DNA from: JAIQFL01 sp035295745
GTDB taxonomy: Bacteria; Acidobacteriota; Terriglobia; Bryobacterales; Bryobacteraceae
Length of the DNA: 64,000 nucleotides
Reading direction: 5' to 3'
Assembly (NCBI GenBank): GCA_035295745.1
Contig: DATGIL010000015.1
Span: 1-64,000 of the forward strand
The position numbers and the translations under genes are program-made. Under the pieces are notes generated by a model. It was not told the origin of the DNA. It ran no database searches and worked only from the letters and a program-made list of their open reading frames with translations. Shown here piece by piece: positions 61,880 through 64,000 of this stretch (within the stretch, counting starts at the first letter, position 1; every line of letters begins with the position of its first letter).

Positions 61880-64000
61880 ATGAAACGCATGAGTCTCCTT
61901 GCGTTCCCGGCGGCGTTGATTGCGTTCTTCACCTACGTGGCCGCGCAGAATCAACCACCCCGTCCCGCGGGGGCCGCACCCGTGGCGCGGACCGCCATCC
62001 GCATCAACTTTGGCGAGAGGCAGGATCGCGAGACCGATTATTCGGGCACGATTTCGCTCACCCCGGGACGGGTCGTAGAGTTGATCCCCTGGCGCTTCTT
62101 CGGCGCGGACACCGTGGATGGAGAGAACGGATGGAAACTCGTCACTCGCCGCGCCAATCTGGAAAATCAGCCCGATCAGCCGCGTCCGCTGGCCACTGCC
62201 GGCGCCGATCAGAATGTCGTCATGAAGGCCGTCTCGGCAGTGCTCGATGCGCCCGCAGGCGCGAGCGCTACCATCCAAACCAGCCACGGCACGTATCGCT
62301 TTCGGTTGGACGATCTCGAAGGAGGCCGCATCGTAACCTTCGAGGAAGGCGACGTGACGGTGCAGTCCGTACCCGCCCCCGAGCGCGTTTCGGCAGCGCC
62401 GCCGGCAGGAACACCAGCTGATGCCATCCCCGACCACGATTACGCTTCGATCGCGATGGCGTCCGACGGGTCGGCGTGGGCGGCCTGGCAAGTCTACGAA
62501 AATGGCGGCGATCGTGTGCTGGCATCGCGCTCTACCGCTGATGGATGGTCCCCCGCCGAAGCACTGACTTCGGGCGGCCAGGACATTTTCCGCACGGCCA
62601 TCGGACAGGACGCGCAAGGGCGCATGTGGGTGATCTGGTCGCAGCGCGAAGGGGAGGCGTGGAATCTGGTGGCGCGCAGTTTCGATGGGCGCAACTGGAG
62701 CGCGTCCCGCAAGCTGACCGATGGCAATGGACCCAACTTCTTTCATAAACTGGTCCGCGACCGCGGCGGCAATCTGCATCTGGTGTGGGTGAACCACCAA
62801 AATGCGCAGTCGCACGTGATGTGGAGCAAAATCGCCGGCGGCAATTGGAGCGCGGCTCAGGAGATCAGCGGCGCCAGCGCCTGGATGCCGGACGCAGCGG
62901 CCGATTCCAAAGGCAACCTGTTTATCGCCTGGGACAGCTATCGCACCGGCAATTACGACATCTTCATCCGGCGGGTGGGAGCGGACGGCGACTTGGGTTC
63001 CATCGAACAAGTCACCAAATCGTCGCGCTTCCAGGCCCACGCGTCGCTTGCCGTGGACCGGAACGACCGCGTGTGGCTGGCCTGGGACGAATCGGGCTCG
63101 AATTGGGGAAAGGACTACGCCCGCGACGACACTTGGCGAGGTACCGTGTTGTATGCGGATCGCCGGCCGCGCGTTGCTGTTCTGGAAAACGGCACGTGGA
63201 CCTCTCCGGCCGATCCGATGGCATCCATGCCGCGCAGATACGATCGTTATGTAGAAGGTCCAAAACTGGCGGCTGATGGCAGCGGGCGCATCTGGTTAGC
63301 GCTTCGTTCCCGTACTTCCACCGCTCAAAATCGGGCGGATTTCTGGGCCAACAACGGCCGTTGGGACATGTTCCTGACGGCCTATGAAGGAGACCGGTGG
63401 CGTCCAGCCGCGCAGATTCCGCATTCCAGCACCCGGCCGGATGGTCCCTTTCAACTGATCGCGGCAGGTAGCGGTGTCTGGGCGGCGTGGACTAACGACA
63501 ATCGCCTGTTTCCGGCGGCTGCCGGACAGCCCAATCGACGGCATAATGAGATCGACTTCGCCCGCGTCGATGCGCCTGCGGCCGTTCCACAGCCGACCCT
63601 CACCGCCTTTGCCGAGGGCGTCGCCAACGCCGCCTTGGTGCATCCGCACGAAGTTGCCGACGTGGCGCAGGTCCGATCCTATCGCGCGAGCGTGGATGGC
63701 ACGCAACTGCGAATCCAGCGCGGCGATTTTCACCGGCACACGGAGATCTCTCCCGATGGCGCCGGCGACGGGTCGCTTGAGGACTACTTCCGCTACATGA
63801 TCGATGCCGCCTCCATGGATACCGGCATCGTTTCCGACCATAACGCCGGAGTCGAAGAGTACACCTGGTGGCGCACCGAAAAAGCGATCGATCTCTTCAA
63901 GATCCCCGGCGGGTTCACGCCGCTATTCGGTTACGAGCGCAGCGTGCCCTATCCGAACGGCCATCGCAATGTGGTGTTTGCGCAGCGGGGCGTGCATGTG
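61880..64000 (+). CDS. Secreted beta-propeller protein with C-terminal PHP/CehA-McbA-like domain (3' truncated)
   Basis: At least 707 codons; the frame is open to the window edge and lacks a stop. A signal peptide covers about residues 1-24 (LLAFPAALIAFFTYVAA). Residues 30-180 have unknown fold. From about 195 to 570 repeated blades with VWSQR, VNHQNAQSHVMWSK and LAWDESGSNW suggest a sialidase/TolB-like beta-propeller. Near residue 615 RGDFHRHTEISPDGAGDGS and later VSDHNAG are metal-binding motifs of PHP-like metallohydrolases of the CehA/McbA group. The reaction is unknown; the enzyme would be extracytoplasmic. A long antisense frame (61697-63040) is a shadow. Confidence 0.78.
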   Translation, partial: MKRMSLLAFPAALIAFFTYVAAQNQPPRPAGAAPVARTAIRINFGERQDRETDYSGTISLTPGRVVELIPWRFFGADTVDGENGWKLVTRRANLENQPDQPRPLATAGADQNVVMKAVSAVLDAPAGASATIQTSHGTYRFRLDDLEGGRIVTFEEGDVTVQSVPAPERVSAAPPAGTPADAIPDHDYASIAMASDGSAWAAWQVYENGGDRVLASRSTADGWSPAEALTSGGQDIFRTAIGQDAQGRMWVIWSQREGEAWNLVARSFDGRNWSASRKLTDGNGPNFFHKLVRDRGGNLHLVWVNHQNAQSHVMWSKIAGGNWSAAQEISGASAWMPDAAADSKGNLFIAWDSYRTGNYDIFIRRVGADGDLGSIEQVTKSSRFQAHASLAVDRNDRVWLAWDESGSNWGKDYARDDTWRGTVLYADRRPRVAVLENGTWTSPADPMASMPRRYDRYVEGPKLAADGSGRIWLALRSRTSTAQNRADFWANNGRWDMFLTAYEGDRWRPAAQIPHSSTRPDGPFQLIAAGSGVWAAWTNDNRLFPAAAGQPNRRHNEIDFARVDAPAAVPQPTLTAFAEGVANAALVHPHEVADVAQVRSYRASVDGTQLRIQRGDFHRHTEISPDGAGDGSLEDYFRYMIDAASMDTGIVSDHNAGVEEYTWWRTEKAIDLFKIPGGFTPLFGYERSVPYPNGHRNVVFAQRGVHV

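Noticed and set aside
61697..63040. Long minus-strand open frame of 447 codons at the right end
   Set aside because: It is antisense to the secreted propeller protein, whose plus-strand frame has a signal peptide and metal motifs. The minus translation has no recognisable domain and is typical of GC-rich shadow frames.

Overview
The window is GC-rich chromosomal DNA that looks like an Acidobacteriota member of the Solibacter/Bryobacter type. No 16S rRNA gene is present, so this rests on gene content: three orphan MacB/FtsX permeases of the acidobacterial duplicated orphan permease (ADOP) type, a PadR regulator beside one of them, an Oar-like TonB-dependent receptor with a carboxypeptidase-regulatory domain, a DUF1592/DUF1552 gene pair, and secreted discoidin/Ig-like proteins. 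I saw no tRNA, rRNA, CRISPR array, phage or transposase gene. Intergenic palindromic repeats are present.

Layout. 1-11 kb: end of a secreted protein, an erythromycin-esterase-like membrane protein, a padR-ADOP operon, an acyl-CoA synthetase-like enzyme, a SnoaL-like protein, ferrochelatase (hemH), a VOC protein and a ferredoxin/metallo-beta-lactamase fusion. 11-17.2 kb: a large discoidin-repeat protein converging on a minus-strand group of cytochrome c, DUF5666-like protein and two tandem esterases. 17.5-23.5 kb: a tightly coupled minus-strand operon arsR-dabA-dabB-NuoM-like, which resembles a DAB inorganic-carbon pump with an added second antiporter-like subunit. Its promoter carries a perfect 26-bp operator and appears to give a leaderless mRNA. 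23.5-33.7 kb: a MmcQ/YjbR protein, an RND pump with its adaptor, and the DUF1592/DUF1552 pair. 33.6-35.8 kb: gene-poor DNA with a possible broken small peptide gene, a lipoprotein gene and the remnant of a PEP-CTERM protein gene.

35.8-39 kb: a KaiC-like ATPase coupled to a hybrid histidine kinase. 39-51.4 kb: a plant-polysaccharide block with a GH106 rhamnosidase-like enzyme, a TonB-dependent receptor, a membrane-anchored winged-helix-like regulator, a GH51 arabinofuranosidase and a GH2 beta-glucuronidase-like enzyme. A LacI-type operator-like site lies between the last two. 51.4-57.4 kb: an array of about 70-bp palindromic repeats, then ADOP, a 59-codon internally deleted mini-ADOP and a second ADOP, chained by 8-nt ATGAGTGA overlaps. 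57.4-64 kb: a PLP-dependent decarboxylase, histidine ammonia-lyase, a SnoaL-like protein whose ribosome binding site sits in a hairpin loop, a small membrane protein, a cytochrome c, and the start of a beta-propeller plus PHP/CehA-type protein that runs off the right edge.

The most notable system is the four-gene DAB-like operon. Also worth following are the mini-ADOP, the perfect palindrome in the last discoidin repeat and the palindromic repeat families at convergent gene ends.
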